Positions 7,709-16,400 are shown, numbered from the stretch's first letter. The stretch: 34,669 nucleotides of DNA from Bacteroidaceae bacterium (GCA_900768625.1 CAAGDO010000131.1:1-34669); one strand, 5' to 3'. The notes: generated by a model from the letters alone, not told the origin. Numbers and translations: made by a program.

Positions 7709-8854
7709 ATGGCCAAATACCTTTCCCTTTTCATCCTTCTTCTTCTCTTGCCCGACCTCTATATCTGGTTCTTCCATACGCGTGCTTTGCCTTCGGTATG
7801 GAGTACCCTGTGGGTGGTGCTGCCCACGGTGGTGACGTTGGCCTGCATAGCCTATAGCCTGTTGTGCCCGGGAGCCTCGTTGGCGTTCAATGCATTCTTT
7901 GCCCTGCTCATCTGCGTGGCGGTGCCCAAACTGATGTTTGTCGTCGTTGACCTTGTTGGCTTGGGCTTGGGAAACGTGTGGCCCGCATTCCGGCTGTGGG
8001 GGACTCGTCTGGCGCTTGTGGCTGCTGCGCTGATGATGGCGGTGCAACTCTATGGCACTTTCTTCGGATGGAAGCAGCTTCGCGTCAACAAGATGCGCAT
8101 GATGGTCAATGGTCTGCCTTCCGCTTTTGACGGTTACCGCGTGGTGCATCTGAGTGACCTACATGTGGGGACATACGCTAAGGATGATTCCTTTCTCCGC
8201 CGCATGGTAGACAGCGTGAATGCCTGCCATCCTGACCTGATCGTCTTCACCGGGGATCTGGTCAATGCGACTTCTGCCGAACTTCCTCCCTATCTGGATG
8301 CCCTCAGCGGGCTGAAGGCGAAGGATGGTGTGGTTTCAGTGCTCGGCAATCATGACTATTGCATCTACGGCACCCTCCCGCTCGACAAACGGCGGAAGGA
8401 GGTGCGCAATATCATCGAAATGCAGCATTCCTTGGGATGGAAGGTGCTGCTCAATGAGCATCTGACGCTCCGCCGAGGCGATGATTCGTTGGTTGTTGCC
8501 GGTGTGGAGAATGTCAGTCGTCCGCCGCGTCCCCAGCTGGGGCGGTTGGACAAGGCCATGCATGGCGTATCCGAAACGACCTGCACGATACTCCTCTCCC
8601 ATGATCCCTGGCATTGGAAGAACGGCGTGCTTGGCCACTATCCCAACATCGCATTGACCCTTTCTGGACATACCCATGCCTTGCAGATGCAGGTGGGGAG
8701 CTTCTCGCCGGCGCAGTGGATTTCCAGCGAATGGGGCGGGCTCTACAAGCACGGCAAGCAACGCATCTATGTCAGCACAGGCATTGGCGGAGCAGTGCTC
8801 TATCGGCTGGGAGCCTGGCCTTGCATCGAGAGCTATACGTTACGACGAGAGTAG
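7709..8854 (+). CDS. Membrane-anchored metallophosphoesterase (calcineurin-like, YkuE-type)
   Basis: The product is 381 residues from the ATG at 7709. Hydrophobic segments at about 4-22, 33-53, 58-83 and 100-120 form an N-terminal membrane domain. A calcineurin-like phosphoesterase domain follows. Its metal-binding motifs are complete: D150-x-H152 (LSDLHVG), TGD (181-183), GNHD (213-216), a histidine in LLSHDP, and SGHTH near the end. Related YkuE-like proteins are UDP-sugar-lipid or phospholipid phosphatases, but the substrate cannot be told here. The in-frame ATG at 7649 is less likely because it lies in a terminator-like stem and adds 20 residues before the first helix. No promoter box is evident in the gap, so it may be transcribed with the CNNM gene. 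Confidence 0.85.
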   Translation: MAKYLSLFILLLLLPDLYIWFFHTRALPSVWSTLWVVLPTVVTLACIAYSLLCPGASLAFNAFFALLICVAVPKLMFVVVDLVGLGLGNVWPAFRLWGTRLALVAAALMMAVQLYGTFFGWKQLRVNKMRMMVNGLPSAFDGYRVVHLSDLHVGTYAKDDSFLRRMVDSVNACHPDLIVFTGDLVNATSAELPPYLDALSGLKAKDGVVSVLGNHDYCIYGTLPLDKRRKEVRNIIEMQHSLGWKVLLNEHLTLRRGDDSLVVAGVENVSRPPRPQLGRLDKAMHGVSETTCTILLSHDPWHWKNGVLGHYPNIALTLSGHTHALQMQVGSFSPAQWISSEWGGLYKHGKQRIYVSTGIGGAVLYRLGAWPCIESYTLRRE

Positions 8855-8863
8855 GAACTGAAA

Positions 8864-8912
8864 AAACGTGTCATTCCCTCATGAGATTCAATCATGCAGG
8901 AATGACACGTTT
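8864..8912. terminator. Bidirectional terminator between convergent genes
   Basis: The arms AAACGTGTCATTCC (8864-8877) and GGAATGACACGTTT (8899-8912) are perfectly complementary. On the minus strand the stem is followed by a T6 run (8861-8866 read in reverse); on the plus strand by TTTCTTTG. It sits between the ends of two convergent genes (8854 and 8932). Confidence 0.8.
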
Positions 8913-8931
8913 CTTTGTACGCAAGGGTGGG

Positions 8932-9993
8932 TCAGTTACCCAGCACAATCACCTTGATGTAGTCTTTCAGATGAACGGGTCCCTTGCCGTAGCCGCCTTG
9001 TGAGTCGGAAATCATCAGTAGGGTGCGTCGGCCATCGGTGAGGGTGCGTCCCAGACACATACCTTCGTAGTTGGCGAAGTTGTACTTCACGGGATTGATC
9101 GTGGTGGTGAAGTCCGCCAACAGGCGCTTCACCATGAAATGGTTGGGGTCGAGTCCGGCAAGGCTTACGCTGCTGTCGATGGTCGGGCTCTGCTTCGGAT
9201 TGACGATGAAGAGCTTGCATCGGCATTCGCTGCCCATGTAGCCGTTTGTGATGTTCGCTTCACGTTCGAGCACGAGAAGCTGTCCGTCGGGTAGGGCGGT
9301 GATTTCAGGAACACCGAACACGTAGATCTTTCCGAAGTCATCAGCGCGTCCGCGGTCCATGCGGTATGCATATTGTGCTGCGGGCTGCAGGTCGTCGGTG
9401 AAGGACTGGATGCGTAGCAGGTTGGCTACGCCCGGGTGAGCTGCTGAGGCTGCAGGGCCGTCAGCGGGCAAGGTACTTTCGGTAGTCGTCCAGAATCTGT
9501 GTGTGGTGGGTTCGTAGGAGAGCGATTCAAAGCCGTAGTTCGGCACGATGTTCTGCAGGCTGAAGATGCCCGGCACGTTCAGTCTGCGTCCCGTTGGATG
9601 ACCCGTCATGGCATACTCCAGGATTTTCTGGTCACCCTCGCCGCTGATGAACAGCGTGTTGGAAGGAGGGAAATAGGCGATGCCTTCACAGTCGCGGATG
9701 GAATTCCCCGAAGCGTCGACCATCGGACGGGGATTTCCGTGGAAACCTTCGAGATAGACGCTGGTGATATTACCCGTGCGGTGGTCCTGGTCAATGCGGA
9801 AGATGAAGAACCCGTCGGCGGGTTCTTTGTCGCTCACGATGGCATAACGGTTCTCGCCGAGATGCGTGATGCCGCTGTACTGTCCCGTGCCGATGTCCCA
9901 TCTGCCCATGCCCACTTGCTTGAGCGGCATGGCGCTTTGGGCAAAGGATGTCAGGGAGGCCAGCATGGCGAAGAAGAAAAGGATTCTCTTCAT
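8932..9993 (-). CDS. Secreted esterase-like / phytase-like beta-propeller protein
   Basis: This 353-residue protein starts with a clear signal peptide (MKRILFFFAMLASLTSFAQ), which fixes the start at 9993 rather than the longer frame to 10041. Segments such as YSGITHLGENRYAIVSDK, IRDCEGIAYFPPSNTLFISGE, NYGFESLSYEP and NYEGMCLGRTLTDGRRTLLM match the 'esterase-like activity of phytase' family (PF13449). That family is built on a propeller-like fold and binds or cleaves phosphate esters in some members. It should be periplasmic or exported. The true substrate is unknown. It is the last gene of the minus-strand run and ends at the bidirectional terminator. Confidence 0.75.
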   Translation of the reverse strand: MKRILFFFAMLASLTSFAQSAMPLKQVGMGRWDIGTGQYSGITHLGENRYAIVSDKEPADGFFIFRIDQDHRTGNITSVYLEGFHGNPRPMVDASGNSIRDCEGIAYFPPSNTLFISGEGDQKILEYAMTGHPTGRRLNVPGIFSLQNIVPNYGFESLSYEPTTHRFWTTTESTLPADGPAASAAHPGVANLLRIQSFTDDLQPAAQYAYRMDRGRADDFGKIYVFGVPEITALPDGQLLVLEREANITNGYMGSECRCKLFIVNPKQSPTIDSSVSLAGLDPNHFMVKRLLADFTTTINPVKYNFANYEGMCLGRTLTDGRRTLLMISDSQGGYGKGPVHLKDYIKVIVLGN

Positions 9994-10024
9994 AGGTTTG
10001 AAAGTTGTTAGGTGAAACACCATG

Positions 10025-10060
10025 GAGGGCGCGTTCGTCATGGTTGGCGAATGCGCCCTC
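10025..10060 (-). terminator. GC-rich hairpin after the acetyltransferase gene
   Basis: The arms GAGGGCGCGTTCG (10025-10037) and CGAATGCGCCCTC (10048-10060) pair with one mismatch over a 10-base loop. It lies just beyond the GNAT stop on the minus strand. There is no strong T run, so it may stabilise RNA or slow the polymerase rather than fully terminate. Confidence 0.5.
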
Positions 10061-10089
10061 TGTAAGGTTTCTGGTGATGCTTGTTGTTT

Positions 10090-11133
10090 TTATTCGTCGA
10101 GAAGCATATCCATCACGATGGGCTGTGCTGCCATGAACATGGCTGCCAGCCCACCGGGAGTCACGATGCTGTCCGGTTTGATGTCCGTCAGGCGGACGCG
10201 GCCGTTCTCCACGATATACCAGCCGTTGTTTTCGGGGATATCGAGGTCACCTTCCACGCCGATGTGGAGTTGGAAGCCCGGATTGGGGGCAGCCACGGCG
10301 GAGAGGAACATCGGCACGTTGATCACGCGGGCCATGGCATAAGGCATGCTGCCCTTGAGTGAACCGGGGAGGCAGAAGCGGCGATACACCTTGTCCACTC
10401 CGCATTCCTTGCAGAGATAATCCACGAAGGCCGCGCGGGTGGCAGCTTCCGTGATGGCCAAAGTGCGGATATACACGCGGCCGTTCGGTTCCTTCACGGC
10501 CAGACAGAATCCCACCATGCGGCGCTTGCGGTGGGCTACGAGCACGTAACCGTCCTCCAGGTCTGCTGCTTCGAGGGCAGCGAAGAAGTCATTCTCCGAA
10601 GGATGCACCATGAAAGGCAGTTCGGAGGTCAGACGGCGATAGTAGACGTAGAGGTCCTGTCCCCATTCATCGGGGCGGGTCACTTCAATCTTGTCGAATG
10701 TGCCGTCCTGTGAAGTGTCGAGCGGGAGTTCCTGTCGGTAGACGGATGTCCAGTAGGCACCGTGTTGCGGCTTTTCGCAGAATTTGCGCATTTCCTCGTT
10801 CTGCGGGATGAGCAGACTGAGCGAAGCGCCTTGGGTGAAGAGACGACGGTGGGCTTCATGGAGCAGGTTGCTGGCATAGCCTCTTCCGCGGAAGTCGGGC
10901 GAAGTGGCCAGTCGGGAAATATAGCCCACGTGCTGCACCGAACCGTAGAAAGTCATGCGGTAGGGGAGCAGTTGGGTGGCGGCAATCACCTCTCCGTCTT
11001 TGCGCACGGTGAGGTTGGTCTCGTCGGTGTATTTGTCTTCAAAGTAGATGTCCATGAACTCTTCCGGATCGTTGAAGCATTTCTTCCAGAGTTCACGGGT
11101 CTGTTGTTTGATTTCTTCTGGTGTGATTAACAT
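10090..11133 (-). CDS. GNAT-family N-acetyltransferase (Eis-like)
   Basis: This is a 347-residue protein. The N-terminal GNAT domain has the acetyl-CoA-binding motif around residues 72-90 (SRLATSPDFRGRGYASNLL, with RGRGYA as the pyrophosphate loop). A second GNAT-like half occupies about 150-250. The C-terminal hundred residues (NNGWYIVENGRVRLTDIKP, then TPGGLAAMFM) look like the sterol-carrier-like domain of Eis-type acetyltransferases. Such enzymes acetylate amines on small molecules or proteins; the substrate here is unknown. It lies 58 bases downstream of the lipoprotein gene on the same strand. The start at 11133 is the only good one before the conserved N-terminus. Confidence 0.78.
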   Translation of the reverse strand: MLITPEEIKQQTRELWKKCFNDPEEFMDIYFEDKYTDETNLTVRKDGEVIAATQLLPYRMTFYGSVQHVGYISRLATSPDFRGRGYASNLLHEAHRRLFTQGASLSLLIPQNEEMRKFCEKPQHGAYWTSVYRQELPLDTSQDGTFDKIEVTRPDEWGQDLYVYYRRLTSELPFMVHPSENDFFAALEAADLEDGYVLVAHRKRRMVGFCLAVKEPNGRVYIRTLAITEAATRAAFVDYLCKECGVDKVYRRFCLPGSLKGSMPYAMARVINVPMFLSAVAAPNPGFQLHIGVEGDLDIPENNGWYIVENGRVRLTDIKPDSIVTPGGLAAMFMAAQPIVMDMLLDE

Positions 11134-11191
11134 GTGGGGATGTATATGTATCAGTCAAGAGTGATCGTTTCGGGATGCTGTCGGGGGTGCA

Positions 11192-11827
11192 TCAATAGGC
11201 GAACGAGGATGTGGTGGCACCTTTGAATGTGGCGATGGTCACGCTGATGGAGTCGCGTCCATGGCTCAGCTCGTCGGCGAAAGGCAGAAGAGGGAGGGAG
11301 ATATAGGTCTCGCGCGTATAGTAGAGCGGATCTTTATTCTGGTCGTGATAGAGGCGGATGGGAAGTGTCAGTCCTCCATCGGCGCGCTGACGGATTTCGT
11401 CGCGATGAAACCCGAAGTAGTGCGCTGTGCCGTTGGTGCCTTTCACCTGTATGCGGAAATTCACGAAGTTTCCGCTTCTCCAGCATGCCACGAGGTGAAG
11501 CGGGTCCTGTTTCACGCTTTTGAATCTGAGGGCTTCTGGAGCCATGATGGGTGCAAAGTCTGTTAGGTGGACACTTTTCTTGTCCTCACTTTCCGTGAAC
11601 AGAGCCAGTACCCGATAGGTCGTGTCGTTTTTCAGTCCCTTCACTTCATTGCTCACCGTCTGTGAGGCACCGTTGTCACGCTCCATGGTCGTGGCCCGTC
11701 CGAGAAGGTCCGTATGGATGCAGGCTAACTCTTCCGTGTAGGGCGGAAGAGGCGTTTCGTCGTTGCTGCAGGCAACGGCGGCAATCAGGCAAGTGCTGGC
11801 GGCCAGCAGACGGAGGGAACGTTTCAT
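11192..11827 (-). CDS. Lipoprotein, NigD-like
   Basis: This is a 211-residue lipoprotein. The signal sequence MKRSLRLLAASTCLIAAVAC ends in a lipobox cysteine at residue 20, followed by SNDE. The size and the C-terminal IRLYHDQNKDPLYYTRETY segment, with LPL after it, resemble the NigD-like family common in Bacteroidales. Acidic residues just after the cysteine fit a protein sorted to the outer membrane, possibly exposed on the surface. The function is unknown. The family call rests on general resemblance and could be wrong; the lipoprotein call is firm. Confidence 0.6.
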   Translation of the reverse strand: MKRSLRLLAASTCLIAAVACSNDETPLPPYTEELACIHTDLLGRATTMERDNGASQTVSNEVKGLKNDTTYRVLALFTESEDKKSVHLTDFAPIMAPEALRFKSVKQDPLHLVACWRSGNFVNFRIQVKGTNGTAHYFGFHRDEIRQRADGGLTLPIRLYHDQNKDPLYYTRETYISLPLLPFADELSHGRDSISVTIATFKGATTSSFAY

Positions 11828-11860
11828 ATATGGGCAGGTGAAGTGGGGGACAGGGAAGGA

Positions 11861-11887
11861 CGCAGCCCGTTACAGGAGCGGGCTGCG
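11861..11887 (-). terminator. GC-rich hairpin after the acyltransferase gene
   Basis: The arms CGCAGCCCG (11861-11869) and CGGGCTGCG (11879-11887) are perfectly complementary with a 9-base loop. It lies 20 bases past the acyltransferase stop on the minus strand. No T run follows. Confidence 0.5.
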
Positions 11888-11906
11888 GAAGTGGGGTGTC
11901 ATGTCA

Positions 11907-13067
11907 TCAACGGGCAGCCTGGGCTTCAAGCTGGTTGATGAGCGGATTGGCGTACATGGTGAGGATACGTTCGCGAAGGAAGGCCTCGTCCTTCTGGGGA
12001 AGGTCAACCATTTGGATGCGTTCCTTCAGATAGCTTTCAAACTGAGCTTTCTGTTCGGGCGTATAGTGTGCTTCCATGGCGTTGGAATCGCGCAACAGGT
12101 CGAGTGCCACATAGTTGTTGGGGAACATTTCGTAACCCAAATGAATGGCATGGTCCATTCTGCGTGCCACTTCGCCGAAGAATTGCGCCTTGGGCAGGTC
12201 GGCCAGTTCGTCGATCCAAGTGTTGATGGGTGCAGCGTGGCGGTAGACGATACGTCCCTTGAAACCGAAGATGCCTGTCTGCATGTTGGTCAAGTCATCC
12301 TGAGGCGATTTTCTGAAGTTCTCGTCATCGCGTTTCTGCTGAAATTCCTTGGCTTTGAGGAAGTCGCAGGGGTCATACTCGTACGAGATGCTCAGCGGCA
12401 CGATGTTCATGTCCTTCAGACGTTCGAACGGCGTGCCTTCCCCACCCATCGCCATCATTTTCAGCACTGATTCCTGGGTGCGGTCGTTGGAATCCTTGGC
12501 GCGTCCTTCGCGCTGGGCAATCCAGATGCTTTCGTGGAGATGGTTGAGGGCAAAGTGCATATATTCGCTCATGCGCTTGCTGCTGGCCAGCATTTCGCGA
12601 AGACCTACGCTGCGTTGCACGATGAACGACTTGTTGAGGCGAACCAAGGTGCGAATCCAGGGATAGACAAGAAGGTTGTCACCGATGGCGATTTCTGCAG
12701 TTTCAGGGTAGCCCTTTTCAATCATCTGCACATTGAGCAGAGCGGAGTCGAGCACGATGTCGCGGTGGTTGCTTACGTAGGTGTAGGCTTCACCTCGTTT
12801 CTCGGGGGCAATGGCGGAGTCGTCCATTGTGATGCCCGTGGAGCACTTTGAAAGGAGGTCCTTGATGAGCGGATAGAGAAACGTTTTCTGTACGTCAAGG
12901 TTCGTTTTGCAAGCATAAAGCTTGGCTTTCAGTATGTCCAGCGGGATGTCCTTGAAGAGCATCTGCAGGATGCCGCAGAATTGCGGGTCTGCCAGAAGCT
13001 GGTCGAAGGCTGCGGGGAGTTCTTCGGGGCTCAGCGGACGGATGGCGTCGAAATCGTGAAGGGTCAT
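11907..13067 (-). CDS. PlsC-like phospholipid/glycerol acyltransferase
   Basis: This is a 386-residue protein from the ATG at 13067 (MTLHDFDAIRPLSPEE). The longer frame to 13220 is low-complexity sequence crossing a hairpin and is unlikely to be coding. Acyltransferase-like signatures are SNHRDIVLD (99-107) for the catalytic histidine block, and AQREGRAKDSND (184-195), which resembles the PEGTRS substrate block. In the first block the His101-Asp107 spacing is H-x5-D rather than the classical H-x4-D. Such proteins add acyl chains to glycerol phosphates or similar lipids at the inner membrane. There is no obvious transmembrane helix. The exact acceptor is not known. Confidence 0.72.
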   Translation of the reverse strand: MTLHDFDAIRPLSPEELPAAFDQLLADPQFCGILQMLFKDIPLDILKAKLYACKTNLDVQKTFLYPLIKDLLSKCSTGITMDDSAIAPEKRGEAYTYVSNHRDIVLDSALLNVQMIEKGYPETAEIAIGDNLLVYPWIRTLVRLNKSFIVQRSVGLREMLASSKRMSEYMHFALNHLHESIWIAQREGRAKDSNDRTQESVLKMMAMGGEGTPFERLKDMNIVPLSISYEYDPCDFLKAKEFQQKRDDENFRKSPQDDLTNMQTGIFGFKGRIVYRHAAPINTWIDELADLPKAQFFGEVARRMDHAIHLGYEMFPNNYVALDLLRDSNAMEAHYTPEQKAQFESYLKERIQMVDLPQKDEAFLRERILTMYANPLINQLEAQAAR

Positions 13068-13164
13068 GGTGCTAAGGTGTGTTGGGGCGAATTCCGGGAG
13101 GCCGGGAGGTCTCACGGTTTCGCGTGGGGGTTCGTGATAGGGTTTGGATATGGAAAATAACGAA

Positions 13165-13219
13165 TGCTGCGCCCACAAAGGGCATTGCCTTGTGAGGCAT
13201 GGAGCCTGTGGGCGCAGCA
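13165..13219 (-). terminator. Hairpin between ddl and the acyltransferase gene
   Basis: The arms TGCTGCGCCCAC (13165-13176) and GTGGGCGCAGCA (13208-13219) are perfectly complementary over a 31-base loop that holds its own GGC/GCC pairing. On the minus strand it is followed by ATTCGTTATTTT. It lies about 30 bases past the ddl stop and may end or attenuate the transcript. Confidence 0.55.
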
Positions 13220-13247
13220 AGTCATGAAGATTCGTTGAGTGGGGGAT

Positions 13248-14252
13248 TTACTGGAGTTTGCCCTCGATGATGTCGCTCAGCACGTCCTTGATGTCAAGGC
13301 CTGAAGCGCGCACCTGCTGGGGAATGAAACTCGTGGCGGTCATACCCGGTGTCGTGTTGATTTCGAGCATGTTGATTTGTTCCTGTCCCTTTTCGCCGCT
13401 CAGGATGTAGTCGATACGGATGATTCCGTAGCAGCCCAGGATGCGGTAGATGTGTTGGGTCATCTCGCTCACGCGCTTTGCCGTTTCGGGAGCTATGCGG
13501 GCGGGAGTGATTTCGCTCACCTTGCCATTGTATTTGGCATCATAGTCGAAGAATTCCTGTGTCGTGACCACCTCAGTGATGGGGAAGGTCACAATCTCGC
13601 CGTTCGGGCGCTTGTAGCAGCCACAGGTGATTTCGGTGCCGCTCATCATGCGTTCGACCATCACCTCGTCACTTTCCATCATCGCCTTTTCGATGGCGGC
13701 GCGGAGGGCGTCGGCCATTTTTACCTTGGTCACGCCGAAGCTGGAACCGCCGGCATTCGGCTTCACGAAGCAGGGAATACCCAGGCGTTCGGCCAATTTC
13801 TGTTCGTCTTCGGGAGTCACCTCCTCACCCTTGCGGATAAGAGCGGATTCGGAAACGTGGATTTCAGGGAAGGAACGGAGGAAATTGTTGAGTGCATACT
13901 TGTTGAACGTGAGGGCCTCCACCAGTACGTCACTTGTGGAGTAGGGCATGCCGATAAGGTCGAAATAGCCCTGAAGAATGCCGTTCTCGCCCGGAGTGCC
14001 GTGGATGGTGATGTAGGCAAAATCGAACTGGTGGTGTCCGTCGCTGGCAGAGAATGAGAAGTCCTTGCGGTTAATGTCGCAAGTCTCTTCGTTCTTGTAG
14101 TTGACTTTCCAGTTGTCGGCTTTCATTTCCACCACGTAGCAGTCGTACTTTTCTTTGTCCATGAATGACAGAATACCCTCTGCTGAGCGGAGAGAAACAT
14201 CGTGCTCGGAGGAATCGCCTCCGGCAACAATAGCAATGGTGCGTTTCATCAT
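13248..14252 (-). CDS. ddl: D-alanine--D-alanine ligase
   Basis: This is a 334-residue ATP-grasp enzyme that joins two D-alanines for peptidoglycan precursor synthesis in the cytoplasm. The N-terminal glycine-rich block is AIVAGGDSSEHDVSLRSA. The signature HGTPGENG lies at 84-91, the ATP-binding loop VKPNAGGSSFG at 163-173, and the metal ligands are D281 (RIDY), E297 and N299 (LEINTTPG). Length is normal for the family. The start could be 14252 or the adjacent ATG at 14249. It lies downstream of rluD in the minus-strand run; murF, which uses its product, is on the same strand about 4 kb upstream. Confidence 0.96.
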   Translation of the reverse strand: MMKRTIAIVAGGDSSEHDVSLRSAEGILSFMDKEKYDCYVVEMKADNWKVNYKNEETCDINRKDFSFSASDGHHQFDFAYITIHGTPGENGILQGYFDLIGMPYSTSDVLVEALTFNKYALNNFLRSFPEIHVSESALIRKGEEVTPEDEQKLAERLGIPCFVKPNAGGSSFGVTKVKMADALRAAIEKAMMESDEVMVERMMSGTEITCGCYKRPNGEIVTFPITEVVTTQEFFDYDAKYNGKVSEITPARIAPETAKRVSEMTQHIYRILGCYGIIRIDYILSGEKGQEQINMLEINTTPGMTATSFIPQQVRASGLDIKDVLSDIIEGKLQ

Positions 14253-14380
14253 TATGCGGATTTATGTTTCCCGGCAAGTTCGCGGTCTGTCCGTGCGTCG
14301 TTCAGGCGGCGTGGCTTGGCCGTTCGGAGTCGGGAATTCCAGTTTTAAGTTGTTCTTCTCATTTGGTTGGGTGCAGCGCA

Positions 14381-15553
14381 TCAGTTTTTTCTGCGTGCGC
14401 CTTCTGTGTAGGTGTCCCATTTGGCCAGCAACTGCTGCATGTCGTCGGCGAGTTCGGTGGTGAAATCCATTTCCTTTCCCGTCTTGGGATGTTTGAATCC
14501 GAGGGTTCGGGCATGGAGTGCCTGACGCGGGCAGATGTCGAAGCAGTTATGGATGAAGCTGTTGTAGGTGCCGCTTTGTGTGCCTCGTAGGATTTGTTCG
14601 CCGCCGTAGCGCTCGTCGTTGAAGAGCGGATGGCCGATGTGCTTCATGTGTACGCGAATCTGGTGTGTACGTCCTGTTTCGAGGATGCATTCCACGAGTG
14701 TCACGTAGCCGTAGCGTTTGAGCACCTTGTAGTGGGTCACGGCGTGTTTGCCGATTCCCGATGTCGGGTCGAACACCGCCATTTGCATGCGGTCGCGCGG
14801 ATTGCGGGCAATGTTTCCTTCAATGCGGCCTTCGTCCTCTTGGAAATTTCCCCAGACAAGGGCATTGTAGCGGCGGCGGGTCGTCTTGTTGAAGAACTGT
14901 ACGCCGAGTTTTGTTTTCGCATCCGGCGTTTTTGCCACGACGAGCAGTCCGGAGGTGTCCTTGTCAATGCGATGGACGAGACCGACAGCCGGATCGTTGG
15001 GGTCATAGTTCGGGTCGTCCTTCAGGTGCCAGGCGATGGCGTTGACCAAGGTTCCCGTGTAGTTGCCGCATCCCGGGTGTACGACCAGTCCGGCAGGTTT
15101 GTTCACCACGATGAGTTCCGAGTCCTCATAAACGATGTCGAGGGGGATGTTTTCAGGTTCGATGGTGTTTTCGTAGCGCGGGCGGTCAAGCAGAAGGGTC
15201 ACCACGTCAAACGGTTTCACGCGGTAGTTGCTCTTCACCGGTTTGCCGTTGACATGAATGAACCCCGCGCGGGCCGCCATCTGGATACGGTGGCGCGAAG
15301 TGTCCTTCAAATGGTCGAGCAGGAATTTGTCGACACGCAGGAGCTGCTGGCCTTTGTCGGCAACCACGCGGTAGTGTTCGTAGAGTTCGGCCGCTTCTTC
15401 GCCGCCGTCATCATCGTCCTGGTCGTCGAAAGGCAATTCTTCGTTGTCCATGTCGGTGGACATGGGGGTGGGGCTTTCGGTGGTTGAAGCCGCATCGCAG
15501 CAGGGATGGGTCTGTTCGGGATTGTATGATTTGTTGTTGTCTGATACCGTCAT
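14381..15553 (-). CDS. rluD: RluA-family 23S rRNA pseudouridine synthase (RluD-like)
   Basis: This is a 390-residue enzyme that converts uridine to pseudouridine in 23S rRNA. An S4 RNA-binding domain lies at about 70-120 (LLRVDKFLLDHL). The catalytic motif HRIDKDTSG at 194-202 carries the active-site Asp197. LETGRTHQIRVHM and the C-terminal region are also typical. The first 65 residues form an acidic, low-complexity leader (FDDQDDDDGGEEAAEL) not usual in E. coli RluD. Starts at 15463 (M31) and 15451 (M35) are possible and would remove part of it. It follows the PASTA gene by 88 bases. Confidence 0.88.
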   Translation of the reverse strand: MTVSDNNKSYNPEQTHPCCDAASTTESPTPMSTDMDNEELPFDDQDDDDGGEEAAELYEHYRVVADKGQQLLRVDKFLLDHLKDTSRHRIQMAARAGFIHVNGKPVKSNYRVKPFDVVTLLLDRPRYENTIEPENIPLDIVYEDSELIVVNKPAGLVVHPGCGNYTGTLVNAIAWHLKDDPNYDPNDPAVGLVHRIDKDTSGLLVVAKTPDAKTKLGVQFFNKTTRRRYNALVWGNFQEDEGRIEGNIARNPRDRMQMAVFDPTSGIGKHAVTHYKVLKRYGYVTLVECILETGRTHQIRVHMKHIGHPLFNDERYGGEQILRGTQSGTYNSFIHNCFDICPRQALHARTLGFKHPKTGKEMDFTTELADDMQQLLAKWDTYTEGARRKN

Positions 15554-15641
15554 GTGATAGTCGTATGCAGTGACTTGATGGGATAGGGGCAAGGGGTTAC
15601 CTTGCGGGTTGGGAAAATGAGGGAGGAACGTTGGAAGCGGA

Positions 15642-16301
15642 TCATTCTCCGTTGGTCGGGGCATCTGTCGTTTCGCCCTCCATCGGTTCTTCCTCGGGAG
15701 CGTTGAGGATATAGTCGAGGCTGTCGTTGCCGTTGTACTCATCCTCAGTGCCGCCAGCTCCCACCACGAGCGTGATGGGGGTGTTCACTGAAATCTTGTC
15801 GCCGGCTTTGACCGGTTTGCCATTCGCCTTCACGCCGACCACCCATTCCGGGTCGCCCTGCACGTATTCTGTGGCAGCCAATTTGAAACCGAGAACCCTC
15901 AGCTTGTCCTCAGCCTCGCGTCGCGAACAGTTGTCGGCCACGTCGGGCACAGCCACTTTGCGCGGTCCGTCAGCATTGATCGTGAGATAGACGATGCGTC
16001 CGGGCTTCACCTTTTCGTTGGGCTTGATGCTCTGCTCGAGGACGGAGAAGGGCGCGGCTTTGTAGACGTAGCCCGTGTCGCTCACTTCCACTTGGAAGCC
16101 CATGGCCTCGAGTTTTCTGGTAGCCACTTCCTCGCTTTGGCCGCAGACATCGGGCATTTCCACTTCCACACCGTGCTGGGTGTAGTAGCGGATGAAGAGC
16201 ATGCCGCCCACGAGGAGCAGGGTGCTGGTCAGGATGATGCCGAGGCAGTTGCCGAAGAGGAGACGGCTGAAGATTTTTCTGAAGAATTGGGCGATGGTCA
16301 T
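15642..16301 (-). CDS. PASTA-domain membrane protein
   Basis: This is a 219-residue protein with a single transmembrane helix at about 18-38. Two PASTA domains follow, at about 46-111 (VEMPDVCGQSEEVATRKLE) and 115-182 (VAVPDVADNCSRREAEDKL), then a short acidic tail. PASTA domains often bind uncrosslinked peptidoglycan or lipid II. There is no kinase or transpeptidase domain, so this is a stand-alone PASTA protein facing the periplasm. The ATG at 16301 (MTIAQFFRKI) begins just before the helix and is preferred to the longer frame to 16394. It lies first in the run rluD-ddl. Confidence 0.85.
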   Translation of the reverse strand: MTIAQFFRKIFSRLLFGNCLGIILTSTLLLVGGMLFIRYYTQHGVEVEMPDVCGQSEEVATRKLEAMGFQVEVSDTGYVYKAAPFSVLEQSIKPNEKVKPGRIVYLTINADGPRKVAVPDVADNCSRREAEDKLRVLGFKLAATEYVQGDPEWVVGVKANGKPVKAGDKISVNTPITLVVGAGGTEDEYNGNDSLDYILNAPEEEPMEGETTDAPTNGE

Positions 16302-16391
16302 GTCGGGGAGATTTTCGTAAATCGGCTTCCGCAAGTGGCTGTTGGGGGGGATGCGGCACCGGGTAGCGGCATTTCTTGCCAATAGTATATG

Positions 16392-16399
16392 CAAAGGTA
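16392..16399 (-). promoter_or_regulatory. -7 box for the PASTA-rluD-ddl run
   Basis: TACCTTTG reads on the minus strand at 16399-16392, about 90 bases before the PASTA start. No convincing TTG is found at the -33 position. The box directly follows the T run of the rpmH terminator. Confidence 0.5.
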
Positions 16400-16400
16400 T

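Noticed and set aside
14594..15487. Plus-strand frame of 297 codons opposite rluD
   Set aside because: It is Val/His/Phe-rich antisense translation of a conserved pseudouridine synthase.
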